Source: Macquaria australasica (Eukaryota; Chordata; Actinopteri; Centrarchiformes; Percichthyidae). Taken from it: 64,000 bases of DNA. The DNA lies in NCBI GenBank assembly GCA_005408345.1, contig SEMN01000452.1, positions 310,001 through 374,000 on the forward strand. The letters are read 5' to 3'. Shown here piece by piece: positions 50,375-63,580 of the stretch (positions within the stretch are counted from its first letter, which is position 1; every line of letters begins with the position of its first letter). The notes beneath the pieces are model-generated. The model saw only the letters and a program-made list of their open reading frames with translations. It did no database searches and had not been told where the DNA came from. A program made the position numbers and the translations under genes.

Positions 50375-53300
50375 TCCTGCACTAACTGGTTATTTATAGA
50401 ACCTGTTGCTGCATCAGGCCGGCACCACTCATAGGCGTAAAGCAACATATCTGGACGATATTAATTTAACCATTAGTTCTGTTCTGAGGTCAAAACTATG
50501 CCTGATCTACACAGCAGATCCCCTTTGAGCAGATTAATGGGGCAGAATGGTGACGGCAACAATGAATGTTTACTTTTAGTTCATCATGGCAGGACAATGG
50601 GGCATTATATTTTTCTAAGACTGATGTTCTTGAGGCACATGTTCTCATATATTTACCACTTAATTTGGGTTTTATTTCAAATTCTTTTCCCATAATTACT
50701 GACTCTGTAGCCCCAGAGTCAACTAAAAACGTGACTGCTTGCCCTGAGATCTGTAGTATTAACTCTAACCTGATTTTATATGCTTTGTGACCCAATTTAG
50801 CACGTTCCCTCCTTTTGACCTTTCTAATTCTGTTTAACCTCAGTGTGCGCAATCACTTGTTTACTAAAGTGTGTGTAGGCATATTCATGAAGGCCTCTGA
50901 TATGTATTTAACATGTTACCGACAGGTGGTGTGGATTGTTGTTCAGGTGTCTTTTCTGAATATGTGCTTGCCTTCTTCAAAAGTGTGTGTTGGGTGTTAT
51001 CACCTTCCTGATGTGTAGGATGTTCCTCACTGTGCGTCAGTGAACCAGTTGATGCCAACCCCTCCCTCTCCTCAGGCTCCACCTGGCATCAGTCTGCTTG
51101 ATTTCTGTCCTTCCTCTCAGGACTAGCTTTGGCCCGATGTCCATGTTTGTCGCACACAAAGCCTGCGTTGGAGCGCTCATGTCCTCCTCTTCTTCCACGC
51201 CCCTGATGCCTCTGTTGCGTGCACGTCGTCTGGTGTGACTTTGGAACATTATCATCACAGCCATTTGTAGATCTTTCTCTCCTTTTTTGTCTTTCTTCTT
51301 CTTGGTCTCTCTGACGATTTTCTCAGTATGCACTGCATGTGCTTTGATGACAGACAGTTTTCCTGAATCCCACGTAATGCATGTTTGTTTCAGCACGTTG
51401 CTAATTTCAGGTTTCAGTCCATTGATGAAGCTGTTTCTGCGTAGAGACCACTTCATGAACTTCTCCTCGTCTGTCAGGTCTGAATGGTGATGAGATTGTC
51501 GTTGATTCTTTGTCGAGTCTGTGTCCTGATCGGGTGCAGCGCAGAGATAGGGGAAGGTCTTTGTCCGATCTCCCTGTTTCTCCCAGGAGATTGAGATCTG
51601 GTTGTACAGCTGGAGGAGCACTGGGACTTGAGCAGAGTTGTATGGTGGTGGAGCTGAGTCGAGGTCAGAGTCCTGCATTTTGAGACACTGAGACACAGAT
51701 GAGATTTTCCTGTCCCTGCCTTGCGTCTTCTTTCCCTCTTTTATCTTACTGCTACCTGATCCCATTTTGAAAAAAGTCTGATAATTAATTTTTGTTACTA
51801 TTACTTTAAGTTTAAAACATTTCCACTTGTTGCTACAATCAATTTTCACACTATTAAGAATTTACCAATCCCTTTGTTGATGTTATTAATCTCCACTTTT
51901 TATATGTTTTAATCAATTATCTGAACAGAGAATCAAACAACTTCATCAGAGCACTTTGTCTCCTAGATTGACATTCCCCCTTGTAATACAGTCATTGCAT
52001 CCTGCAATAAATTAATTCAGCACTGAAATGCCTACTGTGCTACAATAATCAAAGTTATATTTCCAGGTTTTTCCCAAAACCTGTAAAACCAATAGATCTC
52101 CCATATATATTTATCGGTGTTGTTAAATTTCCGCAATACAATTCATTATTATCATTATTATTATTACTATTATTATTATTAATATTATTATTATTATTAT
52201 CATCATTATTATTATCATTATCATTTTTCCTTTTTTCGTTTATTCTGTCATAATCAGTTTGAGGTTGGGACTCACTCAACATTGTGTGTGCAGCAGGCTG
52301 GTTCATCACTGGAGTCCGTCCCCCCGCCTCCAGTCCTCAGTTTGACACAGGATGAATTAAAGCATACAGAGGAGGAGCGGCGGAATCCAGATCCGAATCC
52401 AATCAAAACGCATTCTGTGATTTTGCGTACCTTGGTCAAAAAATATAATGTGTTAGTTTGTGTTTTTTGTGTATTTTTCTGCACAACAATTTGTTTCCCA
52501 TTTTCTTTCTCCTTAGAAAACACTGAAATCACTCAGTCTTTGATTAAAACACTAACATTGCTACAAACTGATCAATTGTGAATCACTGTATAACTCATTC
52601 CATGCTTTACTGGTGAGTTCTTATCATGAGAAAGAAATTATTTACATATGTACAGGGTGTTTCCTCAGCCGAGCCACTCAGGGCTCCTTTACAGCCTTGG
52701 TTTTGAGCAAGCTCTTTCTGTTCGGTGATATTTTCTCACATCAGTGTCAATTGTTCTACTGTTGACAGTTACTAATTTAATTTTTGAATTTATGATATTA
52801 AGCTATCACTGGTGTTTTCAGTGATTTTTCTACAAGCCAATTAATCAGCTGATTTAATGCACGCACGCATTCACTGTCACTCCATTCTCTGATTACACAC
52901 TTTTCTCATACACACACTGCTCTTATACACGACGTCGCATTCACACCCCCCTAGCCGGCTGTCACTGACCTCAGTGACTTTTACTTATAGCCTGTCCGAG
53001 CAGTCCTCCTACCTAGGAGCGGTAACCACAGAACTATTACTTTTTTTACTTTTTCTCTTGCTGCCCATGCAGACCTCCTAACCTTAGGAGCGGTAGCCAC
53101 AGCTTTACTCTATTTCTCTTGCTGCCCGTGCAGACCTCCTAACCTTAGGAGCGGTAGCCACAGCTTTAATCTTTTAACAACCTGCCCGTGCAGACCTCCT
53201 ACCTAGGAGCGGTAGCCACAGGTGTTTTTTCCCATCATCTGACCGTGCAGACCCTCAGACGTCTCAGAGGCGGTATCCTCAGATGTGGTTTTCTTATGCT

Positions 53301-54909
53301 TGCCCGTTCAGACCTGCTTCAAATCATTCAATAAAGCAGCGGTATCCACAAGACTTTAACTCATACTAGTTGCCTACCCGTGCAGACCTTCTCTGATACA
53401 GAGAAGCGGTAGCCGCAGGACTTTTCTATATTATATTCTAAGTCTCAGACTATTATACTATAAAATTTTCTTCATCTAACAAGCTATTTATAATATTTTT
53501 CAGTATCAGCTAGATCTCCCGATTCTGAAAATATATATATATATTTGTATTTTAGTGCACTTTTTATGCTAAGTTAACAAGCTACCAGGCCAAACTAGCC
53601 TGCTAATGCTAAGCCTTGCTGGCCTCTGTTCTCCCTAAGCAAAATACAGTCAAAGTCTGGTCAGTCAAGTCAGTCAACACACACACAAATCACATCTGAA
53701 CTCTTACTTTAAATCTAGGATGTTTGGAGGAGAAGCAACGTATCGTCTGTGACCTGGGCGAGGACACACCGTGCTCAAAACAACAAGTGTATGCAGATTT
53801 TTAAAGTGGCTCTGCTTACCTGTAAATCGGGGCGCCCCTGTTGTTAGAGCTGCAGTGACCTCGTCCAAGCCCCAGGCCCCACAGCCTCTCCTGGCTGGCT
53901 CGCCAATTTGATGTGGAGGAAAAATCAAGAAGCTGGGCCGGATGTCTTCAGGATCTTCACCACACTGTAGAGAATAACAGTCACCAATAAAACACTGAGT
54001 CAAAAAGAGTTCAGATGTGAGCAAAGTTTACTGTTCAAGCAAAGCAAGCAGTACAGCAAACATGAGTCCTTCCATGGAAGCACTGATCTCTCAATGCACA
54101 GCTCCTGCCTTTTATACTCTTTCTGGAACCCCCCCTTCTGTGGTTTTACAACTTTAGTACCTCCTCCTGGCCTTGAATTGCCACTTTGATTAGACACCAT
54201 TATTTTTCTTTTTTATCCATTCTCCTGTGTTTGAGAAACAATGGTGTCATTTCTCCAGTGGTCATCACTTCAAGTCATCTGATGTACTTGGTTCACAATA
54301 AACAATCGTGTCATCTGCTAGGTGTTTTCCAAGTCCTAAGGGCTCATCCTCTTTGGTCCATAGTTAATGGTGTCTGACCACAATGTTGAGTCTATTTTTT
54401 AAAAACATGTGCTTTCAGTGTCCTCCTTGGTATCTTCCATTTCCCCTAAGGGTGGGTTTAAACATCTGCTGTTTTCTACATGCTTTATTCATAGTTTAAC
54501 AGTCATATGATGTTTTTCTCATGTCCTTTAGTTCATCACACATGCTTTATTCATAGTTTAACAGTCATCTGATGTTTTCCTCAAGTCTTTTAGTTTTATT
54601 ACCGCCTATCCTTACATTGGACCTTTTCATAGGGGTTTTCCCTTAGGTCATTCGTACTCTTGCTCATGTAGGCATGTGATAACTAATGCATCTATTCTGC
54701 AGCTAATCATGCTCGATGTCTCTTCATCTGTTTATAACATGCTGGTGCTCTTTAATACTAGGTGCTCATTAATACTACGTTATACAATTACACTTGGTAT
54801 TATACTTCCAGTGATCTTTGTTAACTCAATTATTGTCATACAGTTAGTGTCCAGTGTTCATTAATTCTATCTAATTTTATTCCCCACATAGTTCCGTAGG
54901 CTATTTCTG

Positions 54910-54996
<87 letters not shown>

Positions 54997-57900
54997 CCGT
55001 TTGCAGGAAATGCATCCTTTTTTTTTACCTCCCTTGCCAGCCAGTCAGTCAGTCAGTCAGCCAGGCAGCAGCACGTAGTTCTGGCCCAGTTCCCAGGATT
55101 GTTGTCCTGAAGGATTGCCGTTGTGGTCTTTAACCCAAGGAGGGTCGAGTGAGGTGAAGCGGGGCTCCACACTAACTTTTTCACATTGCTGGTACTGATG
55201 CCAGTTTCTGACTCCAGCACAAAATATAGTTGCACCCCAAAATGTTCTGCCGTGCCAAGCAAAAAGAGTTTTACACTGCCATTTTGTTCTTACCGCCATA
55301 CTGGCTGTTTGGCTATTTAACACACAAATAACTGCTAAACAGGGACATTTTATCTTAACAACTGTAATTCTACCGTAATTGATTTGTCTTATTGTATTTT
55401 GGCTTAATTTTATCTTGTGTTTCATTTCGTTTTACTCTGTTTTTATATTGCTTTGTGGTTCTTTTATAGGTTTTCTTAATGCCTTTCTGTCTCATGTAAA
55501 GCACTTTGAATCACCCTGTTGTTGAACGGTGTTTTCCTAGTGATGAAAGGATTTGTCATTTAGTAGATCAACAGAAAATTAATTGATTAATTCATTATTA
55601 ATTAATTAGCCATTTTGATAATTGAATAAATACCCAAAATACCAGCCATTTTCTGGTTCCAGCTTCTCTAGTATGAGGATTTGCTGCTTTAAGATTTATC
55701 TGTTTTATAATGAATTTAACTGAATATCTGTGGGTTTTGGAGTTTTGATGCACATTTGAAGACATCATTTTGGGTTTTTAGGAGTTGTGATGTCACTGTT
55801 TTTGACATCCTGTACACCAAACGATTAATAAATGAATCAAAATAATAATTCACGATTAAAAGATAATGAAAATAATCAGTATTTGCAGCTCTAGTCAGGT
55901 GTATTTTTTGACATGAACCGAACTTATTTCAGGTTATTTGATTGTGATATGTGATTTTTCTGCATGAGATTTACAATCCTACATAACCTGGTTAGGTGTA
56001 AGACAATATATTTCTGTGACTGATTATTTTAATTAATGTTAATTTTAATAGAGACAAGTACTGCATATTGCATGAGTCAGTGCTTTATACCACAGCATTT
56101 ATAGCCTAATTAAGGGCCTTTTATACAAATAAACATGACTCAACAAGAAAATGCATACAAAACACAATAATACAACACAGTAAAACTCAATGACAAGCAC
56201 CAGATTATTCATGACTACATGATTGATTCCTTCTTTCAGCTTGAGTTTAAAATGATTCCATACTTGATCCATTTAAAGAGGAAATTTAGAGAAAAATTAA
56301 AAATCATTCAGTGTGTGTGTGTGAGAATTCTTTAAGGTGGCAGAACTGAGGTGAGTCATCTTCTTGAGCGACTGCAGTGCTGCAGCAGAAAAGACTGACA
56401 GCTGCAGGTATAATGGCGCTTGTGTAGTAGAAGCACTGTCTTCTATAGTCTTCTGTACCTGAGCGCCGACTGCACTGGGCCTGTCGCTATCAGCCTACAG
56501 CTCGCTTTAATCAGGACTGTTTAACCAAATTTATGTGAATGCTGGTGCAGTGTGGGGGAAGGAGGAGGACAAACTCACTAGCACACACGTAGCATAAAAC
56601 GCTAAAATGTCAGTGAGATCAGCTGGAATCCAGGCGCACTGCGTGATCAATTTAAATACTCGGTGGACAAAATTTAGTTCATTTGAGTTAAGTTGTCACT
56701 CTATCCTGTAAAGGGAAACGGGATAACACACAACATGAGCATACTTTATAGGGTTAGACAGATACACTGGGATCATTTTTAATAAAAACTAGAGCCCTAT
56801 ATTATCTTATAGAACATAAATCTGTATCAGCATGTATATACCGGCTGATAAAGGGGCACTGATTTTACACACCAGTATCAGTTTACAAGTCAGGGTTAGT
56901 TCTACTTGGCCTGTTTAAAACAGTTGATTAAACATTTACAACAGCTTTCTGAAGTCTGAGAAAATAATGTTATGTTTGCTCGAGCTAGGAGACGACACAT
57001 TTTTAACAGAAAACCTGTGTTTAAAAAGGGGGAATGTCAAGTTTGAAAGATGTGGGTGTAAACAGGCGCAAATGGTCTAATGAAAAACACTATCAAGTAT
57101 CGATTAATCTGCCAATTATTTTCTCAATTAATCAACCAACCCTCTGGTCTGGAGACATGGATGCCCATCATGGTTTCCTAAAGCCCAAGGTGACACATTT
57201 TGTCCAACAAACAGTCCAAAACCCAAATATATATTCAGTTTGCTGTCACAAAACACAAAGAAAAGCAGCAAATCCTGACAAGGAAGCTAGAACCAGGTCA
57301 ATGTTGGCGTTTTTTTTTTTTTTTTTTTTTTTGCTGAATCACTGCTCCAGATATGTGGGGGTAATGTTTGATTTAAAAACAAAAAACAAAAAAAACCCCA
57401 AAAATATCAGGACCAGTCATCACCGCTAATATGACAAATACATGGTTTGATTTCTCGACGTCTTATCAAATCCGAACCTGCAGGTTTGTTCTTTACTAGT
57501 AACAGTGTTGTTGTTCTGTTTTCCTCCTGAAGGTCTGTGTGGAGGAAGTGCTTCTGGCAAAACCACAGTAGCCAATAAGATCATTGAAGCGCTGGACGTT
57601 CCCTGGGTGGTTCTGCTCTCCATGGACTCTTTCTACAAGGTACAACATCCAGTCAACATCACTCGGTGTAAAGTGTAATATAACGATAAATAAGAGCTTG
57701 GATTAATAGTATTTTACAGAACATAATCATCTACCTATAACAGTTGTAAGCAGTCTTTTGTTTATTAAATCAGTAATATTTCAGATTACTTGCTTAGCAT
57801 TTTCAGCCCAGTGTTCCATAATAATTAATGAGCTTTTGATTTTAAAACAATAACCCGTCAGTGTATATAAACAGATGTAAAATCAAACACCTGCTCTTTC

Positions 57901-60431
57901 TCCCCTCTTTAGTGCTGATTTCAGCATAATAAGTAAAGGCTCCTGAGCGAGTCATAGCGCTCTCTCCTGTGGGACCAGACGTCAGTTGTTTTTTTAGTTT
58001 GCTTTACTCACAGAGTCCTACAGAGCCCATTATGTGTCTGCAGGTCTCTATGGATCAGACCTAGTTGTTGTTGTCTTTGTTGATTGAACACTAGAGAGTA
58101 AAAGAAGTGGAGAGGAACTCCACTGTGTTACTGTTTGATTATGACAATTTCACATGTTATGTACTTTTTAAATAACCAGTTTTGACCACTAACAGAGAAT
58201 TGTTGCTTTTAATTAAAGCTGGACAAATGAATTGTGTATATACATACATACAATAATATGTCAATGTCTAGTGATGAAGTGAAGAGCACTTTTTTGGTGG
58301 CGCGGCGGCTTTTATTCAGAAGGCATTCTGGTCTGTTGAGCCTCCTTTAAATTCAATTTAACAGATGAGGAGGTACATTTTTTTGTTCTTTTAAAGATTA
58401 AATATACTTTTATGGAATTTGTGCCATCAATACATGACAGTGAAAGGCAGCGGGACAAATATAAGTAGAAGGAGAGTGGTGGTGAAATGCAACAATAGGT
58501 CTGTGGCTGCATTTGCAGCATCGTAGACGAGAAACTTTTAGATTTTCTGATATCAAAACTTGCTCGATGTAAATGATCTGCACACTTTTATGTAACATAG
58601 ACCTTAGACAGATCATGAGCCATGATATGGAGTTTTCTGACCCCACTGAGTCCATTTTCCCATTTTGTCATTTCTTGTATGAATTATATCTCGAGACATC
58701 GAGAGTTTTCTCATGATCACACACATTTTTCAGCATCTAAACATCAGCAATGACTTTCAAAATCCACATTGGTGATTGATTGTTGATCCTCCATGTGAAC
58801 CTGTGGTTATATGATCTCAAAGAGCCAGTGTCTGCCATCAAATAAACTATTAATTGCAGCCCAGTGACCTGCGACCTTATATGTATTATCAATATATAAC
58901 TAAAAAGAGATTAAATGAAAAGATGAATATCTTCAGTCCTGAACCTTGTGTGCTTAACCTGTTTTTTCGTCCGTGCTGTTGTTTGTGTTTTAGGTGTTGA
59001 ATAAAGAAGAGCAGGAGCTCGCCGCCAAAAATGAGTATAACTTCGACCACCCTGACGCCTTTGACTTTGAGCTGCTGGTCACCGTCCTCCGAAAGCTGAA
59101 GAAAGGAAAAAGCATCAAGGTCCCGGTGTACGACTTCACATCTCACTGCAGACGCAAAGAATGGGTGAGAACTCCTCACTAACTGAACCAACTTACCGTA
59201 TTACTCCACTTTAGATGGGATTTATCTCTCCAGAACCATATTAGTCGACACAGTGTAAACTAAGATAACATGAGATAAGATAGAACTGTATTTATCTCGA
59301 GGGAAATTGTTGTTACAGTACAAAGTAGGAAAGAGTGAAAATATCAAACAGATATCCAAAACCCAAAATATAGGCTAAACGAGGTTAACAATAAGGATCA
59401 TAAGTTGCTCATAACTCAAGTTGCGTCTTGGTGAGTTGCATATAGATATGTATTAGAATATACGTATTGTATGTCCATGATAATTGCATGTATTGTCCCA
59501 TTATTGCACATTATGTCCTGTGAGTCAGAAAGCTGTAATGATTGTAATCCGTGCAGACAGTAGCAGTAACTGGACCGACATGGCATGATAATTATTGTCC
59601 GATTGTAATTATGATTTGGGCTTCACAACTGATCAGACTAATTCATTGAGTCTCAGCTGCTGTTGACAGTCGGGAGGTAAACATCACATATTATAATACA
59701 TTAAATGGTCTTCGTTCTTCGTATTGTTTGCATCCTGCTAACAGTCACTGCCAGTCGTTCCTGTCAAAGACTGTTGTCAGAGTTCATGTCGCCTTCTTAT
59801 AAATATCACTCGCCTCCAACTCTTTCAGCAGATGTTGTGTGTTTGCCTTGTTTTCCCTGCAAACTGCTGCATCAGCAGCTCTTATTAGCTTCTTGATGGA
59901 TTTCCTTTTCTGATGTGGAAGTCACACATGAGACTGTTTGTGGTATGCCGAGCTCTGATTGTAGTCTGAATATTTGCACCTTTCTAACTGTTAAGACTAA
60001 AAAAAAAAAATCAGTATGTTGGTGACAATAAGTCTAAATTTAGGACGTCAAATTAAAGTCCCGCTCCACTCAAAAATGCGTTTCTCTTATTGTCACCTGA
60101 CTTGGATGTATGTGCAGAGTTTGACACTAGAAGTCTGTTTTCACATTTATCTGCTGAAGTTTCTCTGTGCTCACTTTAAATCTCAGTTTAAGACGTGTAT
60201 TTACAAGCAGGATTTGGTGACATTACCAATAGTTCGGTCCAGTATGCAGTTTACACAGGTGTGATGTGGAAACTTGAAGCCTCCAGTGCACAAACACTGA
60301 TGGACTTTTCACTGAAATAGGAGAAGTCTTGTGTCGAACAGTTAATCTTTAGAATAAAAAAATATTTGCATAGTCATGTGTTTGGGATTTTTCAACCTTT
60401 TTAACAAGGTAACTGAACACAGCAGACACAA

Positions 60432-60466
<35 letters not shown>

Positions 60467-63400
60467 AAGCAGAGTACTTTTATACGTCACAAAACATGTC
60501 TGGAGGGGATCTTTTAATCGTATAAAGTAACAAGATTGATAATCCAGTCAGTATTGATGAAATATTTCTGCTGCTGTCATCATAGTTGAAGAACTAGGAC
60601 CTCCCGCTTCACTTCAGTTTGTAGAGGATAATCTGTCTTTACCAAAATAAAAGCAGAAAATGGGATTTTTTCTTTTTCTTTTTTTTTCTCTCCATAATTT
60701 ACAGGATATAATTACCATTGCAGTTACAAATCGCTGAACACCCCCCAGGGATGTATTAGTCGTTTGAGCTGGCGCCAATTGAGATGCCCGCTAATTATTA
60801 AGGATTCAGTGTATGGGACATTAACCCAACGCAAAGAGCACAAATCCCCTCACAAAAGCATTGTGAAGAATCAATCTGGCTGTGTAGCCCTCTGACAACT
60901 CCTCTCCATTTCTTTGCAATGTAATTTCATAGCTGAAAGGCGCAACACCACATGGGGAATCGCCTATCACAACTTGTGACTCTGAAATCATTTTATGGGT
61001 CTTTTTTGTGCTGAATGTAATTAAGCCTCAGGCCCTCGAGTGTGCAGAGGACCGCAGGGGCCGGCTAGCTTCAGACTGTACATACTGTTGAGTTTTCTTG
61101 CTGCTGCTTCTCTGGTGAGAATGGAGGTCACCTTCTCTCTCTCTCGCTCTCCCACTCTTAAACATGTTAGAGACCAGCTAAATCATCTCTTAGCAAAGAA
61201 CAGGGAAATTAACAAATCAATAAACGCTCATCTGTTTCTTTAGAATTCTCTCTCTCTCTCTGTTTCTTCCCTCTCTCTTTCTCAAAATCAATACCGGAGT
61301 GTCCAGTCCATCAGTGCACTGGCTTTAGCATGAAGCTGGTCAGAGGAGGGTAATAGGATTGTGACACTTGGCACCATTTTGTCTTTCTCTTTCTCACACT
61401 CACACACATTGGTAGCGAAGCGGGTTCACGATGAGGTTTATCAGATAACGGCGAAGAAGAGCGTGAACATGTGTTGTGTTTGTGTCCACACGGCTGCAGG
61501 ATTTCATGTTAACTGATATATCTGTAATGTTGACAGATATTGCGATAATACGAGTCATGGGAATGGTCATTTTTGCATTTCATTTTCACTGAAAAATATG
61601 ATAAAAATGATGATGATGTGATTTTTGCTGGGGTCTGTACCAAACAAGCATGTTCCCTTACGTCTGGAGAATATGATTTGTAGGCCGGGGCATCTCTGTA
61701 GCACCACAATGCTTCATTTATATAGAAGGTATGATGTGACACATTTTACCTTCGTCAAACAATTGTAGCTCCTGCGATTTGGATATTGCACTTGGCCATA
61801 TTATGATTTCGATGATAATTCGATTCATTGCTCAGCCCTAATCTGTTTGCTGATTTATAAAAGCTAGACTTGAGCCTTATTTGTTTTAAAGGAAGTTTAT
61901 AGGAAACAAAACATCATTATTTTGTCAGGTATAATGTGCTTTTCCTTACCAAGCAAAGACATGAAATGGGGTCTTTGTTTCCCAGCTTTAACATGTTGGT
62001 TTTGATCTTATTATTGAGATCAGATTGTATATGAGGATCTCTTTGGCCAAGATTTTGTCTCCTTTATTGCCTCTTAGCAGGTTTATTACATCTCGTGACA
62101 GACTTTATTTAAGGAGGGAATTTCACACTAAAAAGACTGTAACTTTGGAGGATACCCAGCTGATAGATCTACGTCAGACTGCAGAAGTCTCATATCAGCT
62201 TTGGTTTAATCTGAAAATGCATTTAGGCATGGAACAAGGACTGTAGATTTTAGGAGGCAGTCTTTTCACGGCCAGCATGGACAGGAGGAATGATTACAGC
62301 GACCGTTAACACCTTCAACATACACATGGGCATGTGAGCTTTAAGCTAGACTTTGAAAACCTATCCTGTAATTTGTTCCTCTTGACAGAAAACTGTGTAC
62401 GGGGCCAATGTTGTCATTTTTGAGGGCATCCTGGCCTTTGCCAACAAGGAGCTGCTGAAGGTAAGAATGATCTACTTTTCTCTCTTATTAGTACAGTTTT
62501 CACTCTCTGGTTGCCCTGACGTACTGTTTTTAACTCCTGAACAGTAGGCAGTGAACGCAGCACTGATTGGCAGCCGTCCGACCCTCAAGTCTGAGATTTT
62601 TAAAATACTTTCAGCTCTTTATTGCGCGACACAAGCAGACTCCTCAGATCAGGCCGTGCGACTTCGTTTGAATGAATTTGCCTGTTCTTGTTTTCTTCAT
62701 TTTCTGTGCCGGACCTGATTAATGTCTCTGTCAGCTCAGAGACGACCAGCAGGTTGATTAATGGTGAACTGAATCATCTGATTCTGAGCAGGGACATTAT
62801 TAAATCAGGTAACTTATCTGTGTGATGAAATATTTTATATATTGATATAGGGTTTTTATTAAATAAGTCTGTCTGAATAAGCTGACGTATTTGATTATCT
62901 TTTATTTTTTAATGTTATTGTAAAGTGAAATTCCTATTTAATGCTTGGAGTTATTAAATAGGTAATTATATTTTGGGAGAACTACTGAATAATTATAGAC
63001 ATTTCTTTTTTACATTTTTGCACATAAAAATTGTCAAAGCTGAAAAAGGGGTATGGTTAATAAAAAGAGAGAATATTTACAGAAAAATCAGTCCAAATGG
63101 TTAAATTAAATAGAAACTGCTGGTATTTACACCCACGTTTGTGTGAGCTGGTTTATGAGGAGAAATTTAATTCTGCAGTCTTTACAGTGATGCTGTTGAG
63201 GGTCTGAGGAAATCCATAAGAATTAAAAGGGGAGTTTTCTTTATGGCAGAGCGGCCATGCTGCTGCTACGCATCCCTCTCTTCAACGTGTGTGTGTTAAT
63301 CAACTACACAGCTGGGTCTCAGGGGAGGCTGCGTTTGAGTGTGAGCGAGCTGGACCATGGCGATAAGGCACGCAGCCTCCCCTGAGACCCAGCTGTGTAG

Positions 63401-63542
63401 TTGATTACCCTCTGATTCAATTAATAATAGCCATTGTCCGCGAGTGATTAATTGTGTTTTGTGTCCATTCTTGTAATTGAAGTCGATTATAGCGGCAAAT
63501 CTCATATGCTAATGGAGAGGTGTGGTATGAGAAACTGAGATG

Positions 63543-63580
<38 letters not shown>

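Larger units (their letters stand above)
51766..53887 (-). other. Provirus leader, 2.1 kb, between primer binding site and gag
   Basis: This leader is longer than the few hundred bases usual for retroviruses. It contains the ATT array (52144-52227) and the hairpin-unit array (52961-53418). Packaging and dimerisation signals of retroviruses lie in this position. Confidence 0.6.
48424..54888 (-). mobile_element. Endogenous retrovirus, antisense in uckl1 intron 2, decayed
   Basis: Reading the minus strand, the order is 5' LTR (54888 to 53912), primer binding site, a 2.1-kb leader with a hairpin array, a shortened gag, a protease fragment, about 1.4 kb without recognisable genes, polypurine tract and 3' LTR (49097 to 48424). 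Gag features (myristoylation signal, PPPY) and the DSGA protease are retroviral. The tRNA-Arg primer is known from some class I (gamma-like) endogenous retroviruses. Polymerase and envelope were not recognised and there is not room for both. A TAGTT word lies directly outside the 5' LTR start and, offset by two bases, outside the 3' LTR, so it is a possible target duplication. Antisense placement limits interference with uckl1 splicing. Confidence 0.88.
46239..57532 (+). other. uckl1 intron 2, 11.3 kb, with antisense provirus
   Basis: Contents in order: repeat copies of the 'ggtcggacaaaa' family (46916-47040, 47051-47312), a GT array (47668-47704), the endogenous retrovirus (48424-54888), an AC array (54914-54995), and further repeat copies (55553-55895, 57090-57300). 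No host exon was recognised. Confidence 0.7.

Noticed and set aside
50014..50448. 144-codon minus-strand frame as a possible envelope or polymerase piece
   Set aside because: It is interrupted by a GT array and shows none of the polymerase, integrase or envelope motifs; left as unassigned provirus sequence.
52055..52309. N/D-rich open frame resembling a low-complexity protein
   Set aside because: It is the translation of the ATT microsatellite.
52992..53418. The spaced repeat units at first resemble a CRISPR array
   Set aside because: The genome is eukaryotic, the conserved parts flank a self-complementary stem rather than a foreign spacer, and spacing is irregular. The array lies in a retroviral leader.
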